From a virus: a DNA stretch of 64,000 nucleotides. Below, in pieces: positions 1 through 11,282 of the stretch. Every line of letters starts with the position of its first letter. The first letter of the stretch is position 1. The notes below the pieces were generated by a model that did no database searches, had not been told where the DNA came from, and was given only the letters and a program-made list of their open reading frames with translations. The stretch covers positions 1-64,000 of IMG/VR virus record IMGVR_UViG_3300047157_000138, one strand, 5' to 3'. The translations under genes and the position numbers were made by a program.

Positions 1-11
1 TGGTGAATTAT

Positions 12-45
12 TATTGACCGGTTTCTTAAGTGAGACCGGTTAATA
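12..45 (+). terminator. Hairpin terminator upstream of the tail-connector gene
   Basis: Arms 12-25 and 32-45 pair over 14 bp (with G-U wobbles) around the loop TTAAGT, with a GC core ACCGGT in each arm, followed by an AT-rich run. It lies directly before the gene at 65. The first six bases of the window (TGG TGA) could be the last codons of the preceding gene, the one at 62290 in the circular map. It would end or attenuate transcription between the capsid-side gene and the tail genes. Confidence 0.6.
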
Positions 46-64
46 TTTATAACAAAAAAATAAA

Positions 65-982
65 ATGGCAGTAAATGTAGACATAGTTTATAAAACGGTG
101 TTGCTTATTCTTAATAAAGAACAGAGAGGTAACCTATCACCAGACGAATTTAACAAGGTCGCTACGCAAGTGCAACTTGAGGTATTTGAAAGTTATTTTG
201 ACACATTAAATCAGCAGCTTCGTAGACCAGACAATGATACTGAATATGCGGATCGCATTAAAAATGTAGATCAAGATATTTCTATTTTTAAAGAATACGG
301 AACCACTACTTATGTTGCTCCGGGGAAATACTTTACATTGCCTACTGCATCGGGGGCTAGTGCAGCCACTCAAAGCTTTACAGGAAACGGTACAACTATA
401 TCATTTCCATTTACTTCTATAACATCTTCACAGTTAGCAAGCAGTGTAATATCCGTTACTATAAATGGTGTTGTTACAACCGCATACACAATTAGTGGAG
501 CTAATATAATATTTAATACTGTACCTGCGAATAATGCAGTTATAGTCGTTACGGCAACCCCAGAGGACTTTTATAGGCTCGGTACAGTAATATATAAAGA
601 CAGCACAGAAGCTCAACTAGTGCAGCGAAACGAGCTTTTATACATAAACACTACACCTTTAGTTGCGCCTACTACTGCATACCCAATATATTTGTATGAA
701 AATCACAAATTGTATGTGTATCCTCAAACTATTACATCGGATGTAACTGTAAGTTATTTAAGAAAACCTTTGGATGTAATTTGGAATTTTACTATTCCTT
801 CAGGGCAAAACTATTATCAGTATAACCCTACTAATTCAGTTGACTTTGAATTATCAAAAACAGAACAGACTAATATTATACTAAAAATATTACTTTACTC
901 TGGAGTTGTAATAAGAGACCCGCAAATAATTAATGTAGCTGCTCAACAAGTTCAACAAGAAGTTCAACGCTCAACATTATAA
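65..982 (+). CDS. Tail-connector protein (tail tubular protein A-like)
   Basis: 305-residue virion protein, first of the tail genes. In the circular map it follows the packaging, portal, scaffold, capsid and one further virion gene, the position of head-tail connector/tubular protein A in podoviruses. Residues ~1-95 and ~168-305 look like one helical/beta connector protein. Residues ~100-165 are an inserted beta-rich module (starting near SFTGNGTTISFPF, ending near ATPEDF) of the kind found in phage tail proteins. A similar module is near the start of the next protein. The start ATG follows an A-rich leader without a Shine-Dalgarno site, typical of Bacteroidetes. The 3' two fifths are repeated at 63114-63553. 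The assignment rests on position and general look, not on a diagnostic motif. Confidence 0.65.
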   Translation: MAVNVDIVYKTVLLILNKEQRGNLSPDEFNKVATQVQLEVFESYFDTLNQQLRRPDNDTEYADRIKNVDQDISIFKEYGTTTYVAPGKYFTLPTASGASAATQSFTGNGTTISFPFTSITSSQLASSVISVTINGVVTTAYTISGANIIFNTVPANNAVIVVTATPEDFYRLGTVIYKDSTEAQLVQRNELLYINTTPLVAPTTAYPIYLYENHKLYVYPQTITSDVTVSYLRKPLDVIWNFTIPSGQNYYQYNPTNSVDFELSKTEQTNIILKILLYSGVVIRDPQIINVAAQQVQQEVQRSTL

Positions 983-1430
983 GATATGCCTATACCTAAT
1001 GGAGGTTTAATAACCGAAACTAATGAACAATATTACGCTGGTGCCCAGCGATTCTTATCTGATGGGAGCGGAAAAGTAACTACTACATTTAACACAGATT
1101 TAGTATTTTCTACTTCAAATACAGCGTTGCCAGAATATGCATTAAATAATTTTCAAATTTACACTAGTGCTAATAACGCTCCAGGAAGTTATACTGAGTA
1201 CTCTGGAACTTATAACGTTGTAAATAACCAAATAACCTTTACATCAGCACCTGCCGCTAATACGTATATAGTAGTACAGTTGAAATCTTTAGACGGCGGT
1301 AACTTTGGCAACAAGCAAGCTATAGGAACAGCTGTTCAAGAAAATTATGGTAGTTATGGTTATACTTCTTTAAACAATATTATAAACGGATTTATAGCTA
1401 CTTATGTAGGAGAACATAAATTAATACCAG
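562..1430. repeat. Terminal direct repeat, first copy (circular overlap)
   Basis: Matches 63114-64000. From 986 onward the two copies are identical with a constant offset of 62570. Between 562 and 985 the second copy has 18 extra bases. The repeat marks where the sequence comes full circle. Upstream of 562 the copies are unrelated. Confidence 0.95.
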
Positions 1431-2197
1431 ACGTAAAAAGAACAGATGTAATATTCCACGCTAAAAGAGGTTTGCAGGAATTTAGTTATGATACTTTAAG
1501 AAGTATTAAGTCCCAAGAATTGACTATACCTCCTAGCTTGAGTGTTATAATACCTCAAGACTATGTGAATTACGTTAATATATCTTATATAGATGCTTTA
1601 GGTGTTAAACACCCTATATATCCTGCAAATAATTTGACTATATCTCCTTATGAAGTGCCAATTCAAGATGGAGACGGAGACCCCACTCAAGATTACTTTG
1701 GGGACAATTTAGAGGGCACATCCATAACGATGGAAAGATGGGCAGAGGCTAATGATAATTTGCTTAACGGAAATATTAGCGCTAGAGATTATTGGGCTTA
1801 TTCAGGCTGGCTAACAGGTAACCCAATCTTAGGGGAACGATACGGAAACAACCCTCAGTACACTCAAAGAAACGGTTGGTTTAATATGAACGAAAGAGAC
1901 GGGACAATAGCTTTTTCTTCTAACCTAAAGGACCGCTTAATCGTGCTGGAATATATTTCAGATGGGTTAGCTTACGAATTGGATTCAAGAATCCCTAAGA
2001 TGGCTGAAGAAGCATTATATGCTCATATATTATATTCTATATTAGCGTCTAGAATTAATCAGCCTGAGTACGTTGTACAAAGATTAAAAAGAGACAGATC
2101 GGCTAAGCTAAGAAATGCAAAAATAAGATTATCAAATGTTAAGCTTGAAGAGATTGTTCAAGTAATGAGAGGTAAATCTAAATGGATTAAATCATAA
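986..2197 (+). CDS. Virion/tail structural protein
   Basis: 403 residues, starting 3 bases after the previous stop. Residues ~15-105 form a beta-rich insertion-type module (SDGSGKVTTTF...ANTYIVVQL). The rest has the character of a connector/tail protein with a helical C-terminus rich in Arg/Lys (RLKRDRSAKLRNAKIRLSN). The tight coupling to the connector gene and the following tail gene suggests it joins the tail tube or gatekeeper complex. I do not recognise a named family. The first 445 bases are repeated at the end of the window. Confidence 0.6.
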   Translation: MPIPNGGLITETNEQYYAGAQRFLSDGSGKVTTTFNTDLVFSTSNTALPEYALNNFQIYTSANNAPGSYTEYSGTYNVVNNQITFTSAPAANTYIVVQLKSLDGGNFGNKQAIGTAVQENYGSYGYTSLNNIINGFIATYVGEHKLIPDVKRTDVIFHAKRGLQEFSYDTLRSIKSQELTIPPSLSVIIPQDYVNYVNISYIDALGVKHPIYPANNLTISPYEVPIQDGDGDPTQDYFGDNLEGTSITMERWAEANDNLLNGNISARDYWAYSGWLTGNPILGERYGNNPQYTQRNGWFNMNERDGTIAFSSNLKDRLIVLEYISDGLAYELDSRIPKMAEEALYAHILYSILASRINQPEYVVQRLKRDRSAKLRNAKIRLSNVKLEEIVQVMRGKSKWIKS

Positions 2198-2201
2198 TTA
2201 A

Positions 2202-5200
2202 ATGGCTCAACAAATAAAAAACACATTTCTAAAGTCTAAGATGAATAAAGATCTTGACGATAGAATATTGCCTAACGGCGAGTATAGAGATGCTCGGAAT
2301 ATATCTGTTGGTAGATCCGAAGACGACGACGTGGGCGCCATTAGAAAACGTATAATAGGCAATAATCTTAGTTGCTAGGAACAGATGTTGGCAATGGGCT
2401 TACTGTAATAGGTATAAAAAGTAGCAACTCTACGGATCAAATATTTGTTTTTCTAACAGATTACACCGATCCTAACCCTTCTAGCGCCTACGGACGCTCC
2501 ATCTACCTCTAAACACTACATTTACGTCTATACGACAATACTTCGGGAGATTATACCCTTTTAGTCCAAGGCGAATTCTTAAACTTTTCCACGACTAATC
2601 GTATAATAGGTATAAACTTAATTGAAAATCTATTATTTTGGACGGACAATAGAAACCAGCCACGTAAAATAAACATTGCACTATTTACGAGCAATACTAA
2701 TGGCGCAAGGTCTTCCAGCACTTCTACGCAAGAATACTACACGCAAGAGCATCAAATTTCTGTAGCAAAGTACAGTCCTTACCAGGCCATACAGCTGTAC
2801 AATAGAATAGATTTAGTGGTTAACACATCTACAACAGCGTACTTTCAGGTAGCTGGAAATCAAGTTTCAGCATTAACTCCATTTATAGGGGCAGCCGTTG
2901 TTTCTGCTGAACAAGGTACAGCTATAACAGGGCTAGACCATCATATAAAGGTAACCGGCGTACAGCTTGTACAGGTGCAGTAATACCCGAAGTATCCGTC
3001 TCTCCTAGCTTTGGAACGGCTTTGACTGCTAATACTTACGTTTCTTTGATTATTTCCACTATGACCAATAAGACTGGCGATTCGGATTGGCCAGGGTGAT
3101 CCAGACTACTTAGAAGATAGATTCGTTAGGTTTAGTTATAGATTTAAGTATGACGATAACGAGTATTCTTTAATGGCGCCTTTTACTCAGATTGCTTATA
3201 TCCCAAAGCAAAATGGATATTTTTTAAACGGTGATGAAGATGCAGCATATCAATCTACTATAGTTAATTTTATGGAAAACCAAGTTCAGAATATAGGACT
3301 AGTTATTCCATTGCCAACTAATGCTAATAGAATAGTACGCGATTATAAAATAAGTGAGGTAGAAATATTATTTAGAGAGAGCGATAGCTGTTGCGGTTAA
3401 GGTTTTGGAAAGCGTAACTGCTGGCGAAATTTCAGGGGCTAGTGGCAGTTGATAATTATTATACTTACGACTACCAGTCAAGAAAGCCTTACAAGACCCT
3501 GCCAGAAGCTCAAACGGTTCGTGTTTATGACAAAGTGCCCGTAAGAGCGTTCTCTCAAGAAAGTTCCGGTAATAGAATTATATACGGTAACTATAGAGAC
3601 CAGCACACTCCGCCTTCGAGCATAAACTACAACTGTAGAATATCTACAAAAAAGTAGCACAGGCAAGTACAATAACTGGATTGAATACCCTAATCATTCG
3701 GTTAAAAGAAACAGAAATTATCAAGTAGGGTTTGTGCTGGCTGACAAGTTCGGTAGACAATCTCCTGTTTTATTGTCTTCCGTGGATAATGGAATTACTA
3801 GCGGCGGCCAATTTTATTCGGGATCGACAATATATAGCCCTTACGATATTGCCGCTACGGATACAAGATGTTCAAGAATTGGTTTGGAGACGCTATAATG
3901 GTATTGGTGAATTCAGAAGTATCTTCAACTAGAAATCTGTCAGAAGGAACCCCTGGACTTATACGCTGTGAAGCAAAATGCGGCTACATCTACTGCAGAG
4001 GGTTACGCCACCACTAGTCAGCCGTTATAGTAGATGATGACACTTATACTTTTAAATTAGACGAAACTAATTTCGCAAACAATAACAATATACCGAGAAT
4101 AGGAGACTATTTAAGAGGAGCTTACGAAGATTTTGTTAAGGTAACAAATATTGTAGAAACAAACCCTGCGCAAAATTTGTATGAAGTTACTACTACAGGT
4201 AGAGTCAACGACGTTTACCTTCGGGCTGACAATTTGCCTTCTAATACCGCCGATTTAAAATTTGCTTATACCATAAATGATTTGGGTTGGTATAGTTATA
4301 AAATAGTTGTAAAACAAACCGAGCAAGATTACTACAATGTGTATCTGCCCGGAATACTTAATGGATACCCTGGGCAGTCCGGGGCTGTTAACCCATCTGG
4401 CTCTGATACACCTGGTGGAATTGACAATGGTTTATTCCCTACAGATGAAACCAATCTCACTGCGTTTGCAGTATTATTTAACGATAACATTAATAAAATA
4501 CCCAGAGATTTAGCGGAGGTAGGGCCTGATCAAAAACAATATAGGAGCTCTGTTACATTGTATTTGGTAGGGTAACTAATTTAATGACTACATCGAGTAC
4601 CTGCTCCGCCGTTTGGAAATCCTTCAACGCCTTACAACAGTCAATATTATGCTAGAATTAATTCGGAAGGCAAAACGGCAATATCGCATACATCGACAGC
4701 TATAGCTAGGGCCAAAGAAGTAAATATGGGGTATGCAGATTTATCAAATGATTTTCAAGCAAGTCGCCCTCGAATCCAAAAACAATTACTGGGGGAGGAA
4801 AAGGAGATGAAGTTTTTTATCAAATAGATACTAACCCATTAATTACTAGAATTTCTACAGTGGATAAGCCTATAGGGGCTACTGCGTTAAATGAAACATC
4901 AACTTCGAGCAACGATAATGTTCCTACAGGGACTGCTAACATGCTCCCTTACTTGGCAATATACGAAACCGACCCCGTGGAATCATTGCTTGATATCTAC
5001 TGGGAAACAGCTAGCGAGGGGTTAATAGTAGACTTAAACGCGGATGTTCTTTCCGGTTCAGGGGGAGCTACTTCTTTTAAAGATGTGACTTGGGTTATTT
5101 GACTGAGGCAACGACTCCTGCTGGAAGTTTTGTGACTACATCGTTTTTTGAACCTGTTAATGTGGAAGGGGAGGTTTATTCCAATCCCTACGACCGCTGA

Positions 5201-6960
5201 GTTGATTTCTCAATTTAATACGGCAACGGTGATTCTGTGGAGCTATTTGAATTGTTTTCAGGAACAGGGTCCAATGCAGGCGAATATAAAATAAAGTACA
5301 TAGGCGACAACCCAATGGTATTCGGCGCTGATAGTCGTACATTAGACGTTTATTCGTTTATCATAAGAGTCACTACAAGTGACGGTGATGTTAGCGATCT
5401 GACTCTAGCTGGTCAAATAGAAGGTTTTGGCGCTTTAAAAAATATAGCTCCTGACATACACACGTAATATCTGCCTTTCCCACTACAAAAGATACTAGGA
5501 GTAATTCTTCCTGCTTTAGGTGCTAGCTGGGATATGGGCAACAGCAAACCCTAGAAATGGTAGCGGCTACACGGCACAAAATAGATCTCAACTTGAGTAT
5601 ACTATTACCGGAGGCACATACCCAGATAATTGGGAAATGGATAAAGATAATGGTGAAATTACACAAGCGATTGCGGGAGATATTATTGGATGCGTAATAT
5701 TTGAAGGTAATCCTAATGGTACATATACTGTAGACATCACCGTAACCGACGCGAACGGCGTTACGTTCCCGTCAACGGGGTCTAATGATTATAAACAACG
5801 CAGTGTTACTACGGACTACATCTATAACTATAGGTTATGCCTCTGTTAATGCATCAGCAAAAAGCGGAACTTGTACTGTTAACCCTAATCCATCCGCACC
5901 TACTTCCGATGTTATTGTAGCCAATACCACACCTGTTACGGGATTGTGGTATATAACGGCGGGCAATACTTCTACATATCTTGATTTTAATAACTTTTAT
6001 ACAACTTACGGTATAACTGCTAACGATAAAATTAGAATTGGTACTGGGGCGCATGAAAGTGGAACTTTAACAATTACCGCTAATTTTAAACAAGAAAATT
6101 TACAAACACAAGCAATAGCTAGTAAATTTAAGCTTACTAATGTCCATTATTATTATAGAACTGTAGATACAAGTGGTAACCCTATCGGCACTTGGCAATT
6201 TATACCAAGAAGTGGTGAATTTAATAGATCAGGAATTAGTGAAAAAATAACAGCGCCTAGTTATAATGACCCTAAATACTTTGTTGGACCATTTGAGGTT
6301 AGCGGAGGAGCTATTAGTCAAGGCGATAGTAAATGGCTGCAGCTTGTGAGGGCTTTTAATTTCTTACAAATAACAGAAGGCCAAAACGTAGCAAGTGTTG
6401 AGTATGCTTTTGTAATAGAAGGTTTACAGCGAACAGCTGGAAACAACGATCAACCTATTGCTGGATGGATCAATGCCGATGATTTACACTACCCTGCTTG
6501 TATTCCGTGGCAAGGCGCTAATATAGCTTCGTCCTCTTATAATGGGACCAATAAAGAATACCGATATTTTAGATCAGCTCCAGGAGGCACTAGTCCTAAT
6601 ATAGCGCAGCCTAGTTCAGGTAACGTGTTATATGCTGAAACTCCTTTCGGAGAATATGTCGATCAATTTTATACAGACTCAGCTATGCAAAATGCTTATT
6701 TACCAGGAATTAACCCAGCATTTGTAAGTTTTAAACTTGATCTAAACTACGGCACAAGTGGAATAGGAGTTCTTAAAGATTATTTAGGATTTGCAATAGG
6801 AGATATGACTTGGTCAACTCAATTAAATAGTTCTGATGGCGTTAGAGCGCAGAATAGTGGGCCTACTGTGGGTGTAAATACAACACCTACATTTTTAAAT
6901 TATTCCGCAGAGGGGCCAAATAACGCAGCAGGTTTAAGTAGAATAAATACCACACAATAA
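2202..6960 (+). CDS. Large stabilisation / tail tubular protein B-like protein (frame broken by indels)
   Basis: The start MAQQIKNTFLKSKMNKDLDD, followed by LPNGEYRDARNISVGRSEDDD, resembles the N-terminus of 'stabilisation proteins' of crAss-like and related Bacteroidetes podoviruses, which sit at the portal-tail junction. Conserved-looking pieces continue in changing frames: LIENLLFWTDNRNQPRKINI near 2615-2675, RYKFKYDD-type sequence near 3140, and NYQVGFVLADKFGRQSP near 3717. The final 391-residue stretch (5785-6960) is open. The intact protein would be ~1580 residues. About ten frame changes between ~2360 and ~5800 have no stop-codon or slippery-site logic and are best read as sequencing indels. 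The next gene starts 2 bases after its stop. Confidence 0.7.
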
Positions 6961-6962
6961 AC

Positions 6963-8546
6963 ATGGCAGCAAACATAGAACTTAAATACTTTAATACATT
7001 CTGGTTAAAAAAAATCAAGACAATAACTGATGTTGTTCCAGGTAAAACAGGTATAACATTTCAAAGTCGATCTGGTCCTGTTTTTACGGTGTCCCCGGGC
7101 GTTACGGAAACTCAGGCTAATGTAGGGCAAGAAATAACCATGAGCTGGACTTTTTCGGGAACAGACTACACATTTTCTACTACAATCGTTAGCCGAGGTT
7201 CTGGAACTGTTACTGCTTTTACTGTTGCTGCAGTACCCTCTACGCCAATTACAGCTGGAACTCCTATAGTTTTTGGTAAAATAATAAATTTTGACAACAT
7301 ACCACAAGCTTATGCTTCTACTCCGGCTAGTGATTGGCTTATAGAAGAATCAAGAATACGAGGAGGATACAACAATACGTCGGTAGACTTTGGAGTTAAA
7401 GCTTATTTAGTAGAAGACGAACCTAAGCAATCTCATAAGTTTAGTGGCTTAATACATTCAGGTGTATTTAACTCTAGAACTGGTTTTAACGCAACTAATC
7501 AGTTTAGTGTAGGTGAAGATATAACAAGGACTATAGATCCAGCTAATGGTTCTATACAGCGTTTATATGCAGAAGATACTAACCTTATTATATTCCAAGA
7601 AAATAAAGTAAGTAAGTCTTTAATAGATAAAGACGCTATATATTCAGCGGAAGGGAATGCCAGCATTACGAGCCGTAATTTAGTTATAGGCCAGAATGTA
7701 GCTTATGCAGGAGAATACGGAATTAGTAAAGATCCTGAATCTTTTGCTGTTAATGGTTACAGAAAATATTTTACGGATAAAGATCAAAACGTAGTATGTA
7801 GACTATCAATGGATGGCATTACCGTAATATCAAACTACGGTATGACGGATTTCTTTAGAGATAAATTGTCTAAAGCAACATCTGGCAAAATTATAGGAGG
7901 ATGGGATGCTCATAATAAACAATATGTTTTATGTATGTCGGGACCAAACTTAGATGAAAGCTCAGAACCTATTCAATCTTTTGTAACGTTATCTTTCGAC
8001 GATAAAGTAAAAGGTTGGACTAGTCTTTTTGATTACAATCCTAATCAAATAATAAGTTTAAATAACGATTATTTTACAACTAATTCAGGTAAGCTATACC
8101 AACATTATACGTTAGCGCCTAACGCATCGGACAGAGCAGTATTTTACGGAACTAGATATAACTCCAATGTAACTTTTATATTCAACGGAGCACCTTCTAC
8201 GGTTAAAAACTTTCAAACTATAAACTACGAAGGCGATAGCGGGTGGAGAATGAATAGCTTTACGACTAATACGGATACAGCTTTACCAATAACTGAATCA
8301 GTTTTTGCAACTACACTGGAACAAATGCAAAATGCATTGCTAATAAATAGGTTCAAAGTAAAAGAAGACAAGTACTATGCTGATCTAGTTAACAGTACTC
8401 CGTCTCAAAGCGGGGAAGTTGTTTGGGGCGCTTCATCTTCCGGCTTAAAGGGATTCTTTGGTGAAGTAAAAATGGAAATAAATAATGCAGGAGCAGGTAA
8501 AAAAGAATTATTTGCAGTAAGCACAGGGTTTGTGCAATCATCTTAA
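6963..8546 (+). CDS. Tail protein, probably beta-propeller-like, partner of the preceding stabilisation protein
   Basis: 527 residues, open throughout. It is dominated by short beta-strand segments with repeating hydrophobic/Gly-Asp turns (GGWDAHNKQYVLCMSG, VTLSFDDKVKGWTSL), as in propeller-type tail proteins. Residues ~30-105 form a separate Ser/Thr/Val-rich module (TGITFQSRSGP...). In related phages similar sequence forms the distal half of the stabilisation or tail-tubular B protein, so this may be the second half of a split tail-tubular B. No enzyme motif was seen. Confidence 0.55.
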   Translation: MAANIELKYFNTFWLKKIKTITDVVPGKTGITFQSRSGPVFTVSPGVTETQANVGQEITMSWTFSGTDYTFSTTIVSRGSGTVTAFTVAAVPSTPITAGTPIVFGKIINFDNIPQAYASTPASDWLIEESRIRGGYNNTSVDFGVKAYLVEDEPKQSHKFSGLIHSGVFNSRTGFNATNQFSVGEDITRTIDPANGSIQRLYAEDTNLIIFQENKVSKSLIDKDAIYSAEGNASITSRNLVIGQNVAYAGEYGISKDPESFAVNGYRKYFTDKDQNVVCRLSMDGITVISNYGMTDFFRDKLSKATSGKIIGGWDAHNKQYVLCMSGPNLDESSEPIQSFVTLSFDDKVKGWTSLFDYNPNQIISLNNDYFTTNSGKLYQHYTLAPNASDRAVFYGTRYNSNVTFIFNGAPSTVKNFQTINYEGDSGWRMNSFTTNTDTALPITESVFATTLEQMQNALLINRFKVKEDKYYADLVNSTPSQSGEVVWGASSSGLKGFFGEVKMEINNAGAGKKELFAVSTGFVQSS

Positions 8547-8556
8547 ATTGAATTAA

Positions 8557-9021
8557 ATGAATAATGAATTATCAATCAATTTTATAAAACAATTAGAAGC
8601 ATTACAGAATGTGCTTATAGAAAGCAATGACGAAGAGGTTTATGGAGACGGTAAAAGTTTAGTCAACAACGAAGAGTTTCCAATAACAAATAATTTTACC
8701 GACGGGTTATATATGCGCCAAATGAAAATGAAAGCTGATACCATGGTTATAAGTGCTATACACCATACAAATCATTTTTGGTTTTTATTGTCCGGCAAAG
8801 TTATAGTACAAGCAGACAACGAAACTGTTGAGCACATAGCTCCCTGCTGGTCGTACTCCTTAAAAGGAACCAAAAGATTAATAAAATGTGTAGAAGATTG
8901 TATTTGGATAAACGTAATAGCTAATCCTTCTAACAATACAGATATGAAAAAAGTTGAAAATGAATTTTTTTCCATTACAATGGAAGAATATAATAAAAAA
9001 GAAAAATTATGTCAGGAATAG
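8557..9021 (+). CDS. Cupin-like small protein
   Basis: 154 residues. The central part (residues ~55-125) fits a single-domain cupin beta-barrel: HHTNHFWFLLSGKVIV for the first motif and then a second short strand set. The His pair in HHTNH could bind metal. Similar cupin-like proteins occur among tail genes of marine podoviruses, where their role is unclear. The end overlaps the start of the next gene by 13 bases, so the genes are translationally coupled. Confidence 0.55.
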   Translation: MNNELSINFIKQLEALQNVLIESNDEEVYGDGKSLVNNEEFPITNNFTDGLYMRQMKMKADTMVISAIHHTNHFWFLLSGKVIVQADNETVEHIAPCWSYSLKGTKRLIKCVEDCIWINVIANPSNNTDMKKVENEFFSITMEEYNKKEKLCQE

Positions 9022-9737
9022 CAATGGGAATTGGAGCTGCCGTATCTATAGTAGGTGGTATAATAGGTAACTCTAAAGCTAAAAAAGCAGCAAAGCGAGC
9101 TGCTCAGGAAAGAGACAGGATTAACAAAAAAATAAATGCTTTTGAAAGAAATAGACAAGCGGTTATAAATCCTTACAGTGATGTTAAATCGTTAGCTGGT
9201 TTAGCTACTGATCTTAGTAGCGAAATGTCAAATCCTTATGCTACTTTAGGGGTAGCTACTAGCGCGGCTGAAATACAAATGGAACAAACTGATTTAGCTT
9301 TAGCTGCAACATTAGATACATTACAAGCTACAGGAGCAAGTGCCGGCGGCGCAACAGCTTTAGCTAATGCAGCAGCTCGTAGTAAAAAAGAGGTGTCTGC
9401 TAATATAGAACAGCAAGAAGCTCAGAATGAAAAGCTTGCTGCTCAAGGAGAAGCGGATCTGCAAACTAAACAAATTGCTGAAAAAGCAAGAATACAAGGA
9501 ATACAAATATCTGAAGGAGGTAGAGAACAAGTGGCTCAGGCCCAAGGAGAAGCGTTTAAGTTTGAAGCTCAAGAAGGACGAGACCAAGCAACTCTTGATA
9601 GAATGGCTGCAGGGCTTACTCAACAGGAAGCTAACATAGCTAATGCAAACCAAGCAGCTGCCGCTAGTACATCAGCTGCAATATCTAGTATTGGAAATAT
9701 TGCATCAGCAGGAATTGGACAATTGGGCCCGCAGTAA
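9009..9737 (+). CDS. Internal virion protein (gp14-like)
   Basis: 242 residues. The N-terminus is a glycine-zipper hydrophobic helix (GIAMGIGAAVSIVGGIIG), followed by a long Ala/Gln/Glu-rich coiled-coil region. This resembles the small ejected core protein of T7-like phages (gp14), which inserts into the outer membrane during DNA entry. It precedes two further internal-protein candidates, matching the T7 gp14-gp15-gp16 order. The assignment is by architecture and gene order. Confidence 0.6.
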   Translation: MSGIAMGIGAAVSIVGGIIGNSKAKKAAKRAAQERDRINKKINAFERNRQAVINPYSDVKSLAGLATDLSSEMSNPYATLGVATSAAEIQMEQTDLALAATLDTLQATGASAGGATALANAAARSKKEVSANIEQQEAQNEKLAAQGEADLQTKQIAEKARIQGIQISEGGREQVAQAQGEAFKFEAQEGRDQATLDRMAAGLTQQEANIANANQAAAASTSAAISSIGNIASAGIGQLGPQ

Positions 9738-9766
9738 AAAATTAAAACACCGTAAAGAAAATAGGC

Positions 9767-11272
9767 ATGAGTTATAGAAATCCACAAATAATACAAGACA
9801 GGTCTGGCGAAATACTAGCTGAAGGCATAAAGAGCTTCGGAGCTTCCATAGCTCAGGGTATTACCGTAAGAGGAGAAAGATTACGAGAAGAAAGAGAAAA
9901 AAGAGAGTTAGAAAATAAGCAGTTTAATAAAGATCTAATATCACTATCTAATGCTAAGGCTGAAGACGCAGCATTATTTAATGAGGGTATAAAAGGTGTA
10001 GGAGAGTCTATGCGCCAAGAACTATTAAAAGCCAATGAAGCCTCTTTGCAAAGAATTTACGAAATAAAAAAATTACAACTGTCTGGTAATGTAGATCCGG
10101 CTTTATCCGACGAGCTGGCAAGGGAAAAAATGAAAATACAAGGATATAATGAAATGGCTGAAACGGGTATTGCACAAACAGCAGTGTTAACAGATCTTGT
10201 AGAAAACTGGGACGAAGGAGGTTCAACAATATTTTTAAACAACGGTCCTGACGGAACTGATGCGGAATCCAAAGCTTTTGCTTTTGGTTTTGGCGGACAT
10301 AAAGATTATGAATCAGGATTTAGATGGGAAGATGGCGAGATGGTTGCTTTTGCTAAGAAAAAAGGAGAAGGTAATCAAGAATATGTAATACCTAGATCTA
10401 GCTTTACACAGAGAATGAATTCGTTAACTAGGGAAATGGACAATATGCAAGTCAATGTTTCTGACGAAGTAGGCAGCAAGGTCTTTGATGAGGGAGGTGC
10501 AGGAAGTAATTTTAATGACTCTATAAAAACACGTAGCGAATATTCGTACCAAACACAAGAAGGTACGGGCAAAACTATGAAGGTTCAAACAATGTTCATT
10601 GATAACACTGCAAAAATGGATGAAATACGTAACCAAACAATTAACGATGTAAAAGCTAGCTTAGATGGGGTTGATGGAAACAAGCAAGAACTTAATCACT
10701 ATTTAGATAGTGTAGCAGCTACACGAACTGTAGATGGCAAAGAAGAGGTGGTTGATGCGGATGATTGGTTGAGCATGACAGAAGAAGAAAAATCCGCTCT
10801 TGCAAAAAAAGTGGGGGATACTTTATTTTTTAATAGAACAAAATTAGAAGAAAAAGACGGCCAATATTTTAAAGTATTAGAGTCTAAACCTGTAGATGAC
10901 CAAAAAGAAAGTTATGATTACATACTTAATAAATTTGAATCTAAAGAATTTAATGACAATAAAGAATGGGCTTCCGAGGTTAGTACTTTAATGGGCTATG
11001 GAGACGATGAGAAGTTTGAACTTCAAGCAGATGGTAGCTTTAAGGTGGAAACCAAAGAACGGGAAGAACCTGATTACAGCGGAATAACAGGAAATCCAGA
11101 AGAGAGGGAAAGGAAAAAAGCTGAAAGAAAAGCAAATGCCCCTTTTAAAACTAAGATTATAAACATTGACAGAAGAACATTGACTAATAGATTAATGAAA
11201 GGTGCAGGCTTGTCTTACGCGGATGCTGATAAACTGGCAGCGAAAATAATGAAAAAGAAAAAAACAAATTAA
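9767..11272 (+). CDS. Internal virion protein (gp15 position)
   Basis: 501 residues, hydrophilic and strongly charged. A long coiled-coil segment lies at residues ~35-125 (ERLREEREKRELENK) and a Lys-rich C-terminus ends in KIMKKKKTN. It sits between the gp14-like gene and the giant gene, the place of the second ejection protein in T7-like phages. No catalytic motif was seen. The assignment is positional. Confidence 0.5.
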   Translation: MSYRNPQIIQDRSGEILAEGIKSFGASIAQGITVRGERLREEREKRELENKQFNKDLISLSNAKAEDAALFNEGIKGVGESMRQELLKANEASLQRIYEIKKLQLSGNVDPALSDELAREKMKIQGYNEMAETGIAQTAVLTDLVENWDEGGSTIFLNNGPDGTDAESKAFAFGFGGHKDYESGFRWEDGEMVAFAKKKGEGNQEYVIPRSSFTQRMNSLTREMDNMQVNVSDEVGSKVFDEGGAGSNFNDSIKTRSEYSYQTQEGTGKTMKVQTMFIDNTAKMDEIRNQTINDVKASLDGVDGNKQELNHYLDSVAATRTVDGKEEVVDADDWLSMTEEEKSALAKKVGDTLFFNRTKLEEKDGQYFKVLESKPVDDQKESYDYILNKFESKEFNDNKEWASEVSTLMGYGDDEKFELQADGSFKVETKEREEPDYSGITGNPEERERKKAERKANAPFKTKIINIDRRTLTNRLMKGAGLSYADADKLAAKIMKKKKTN

Positions 11273-11282
11273 ATAATTAAAT

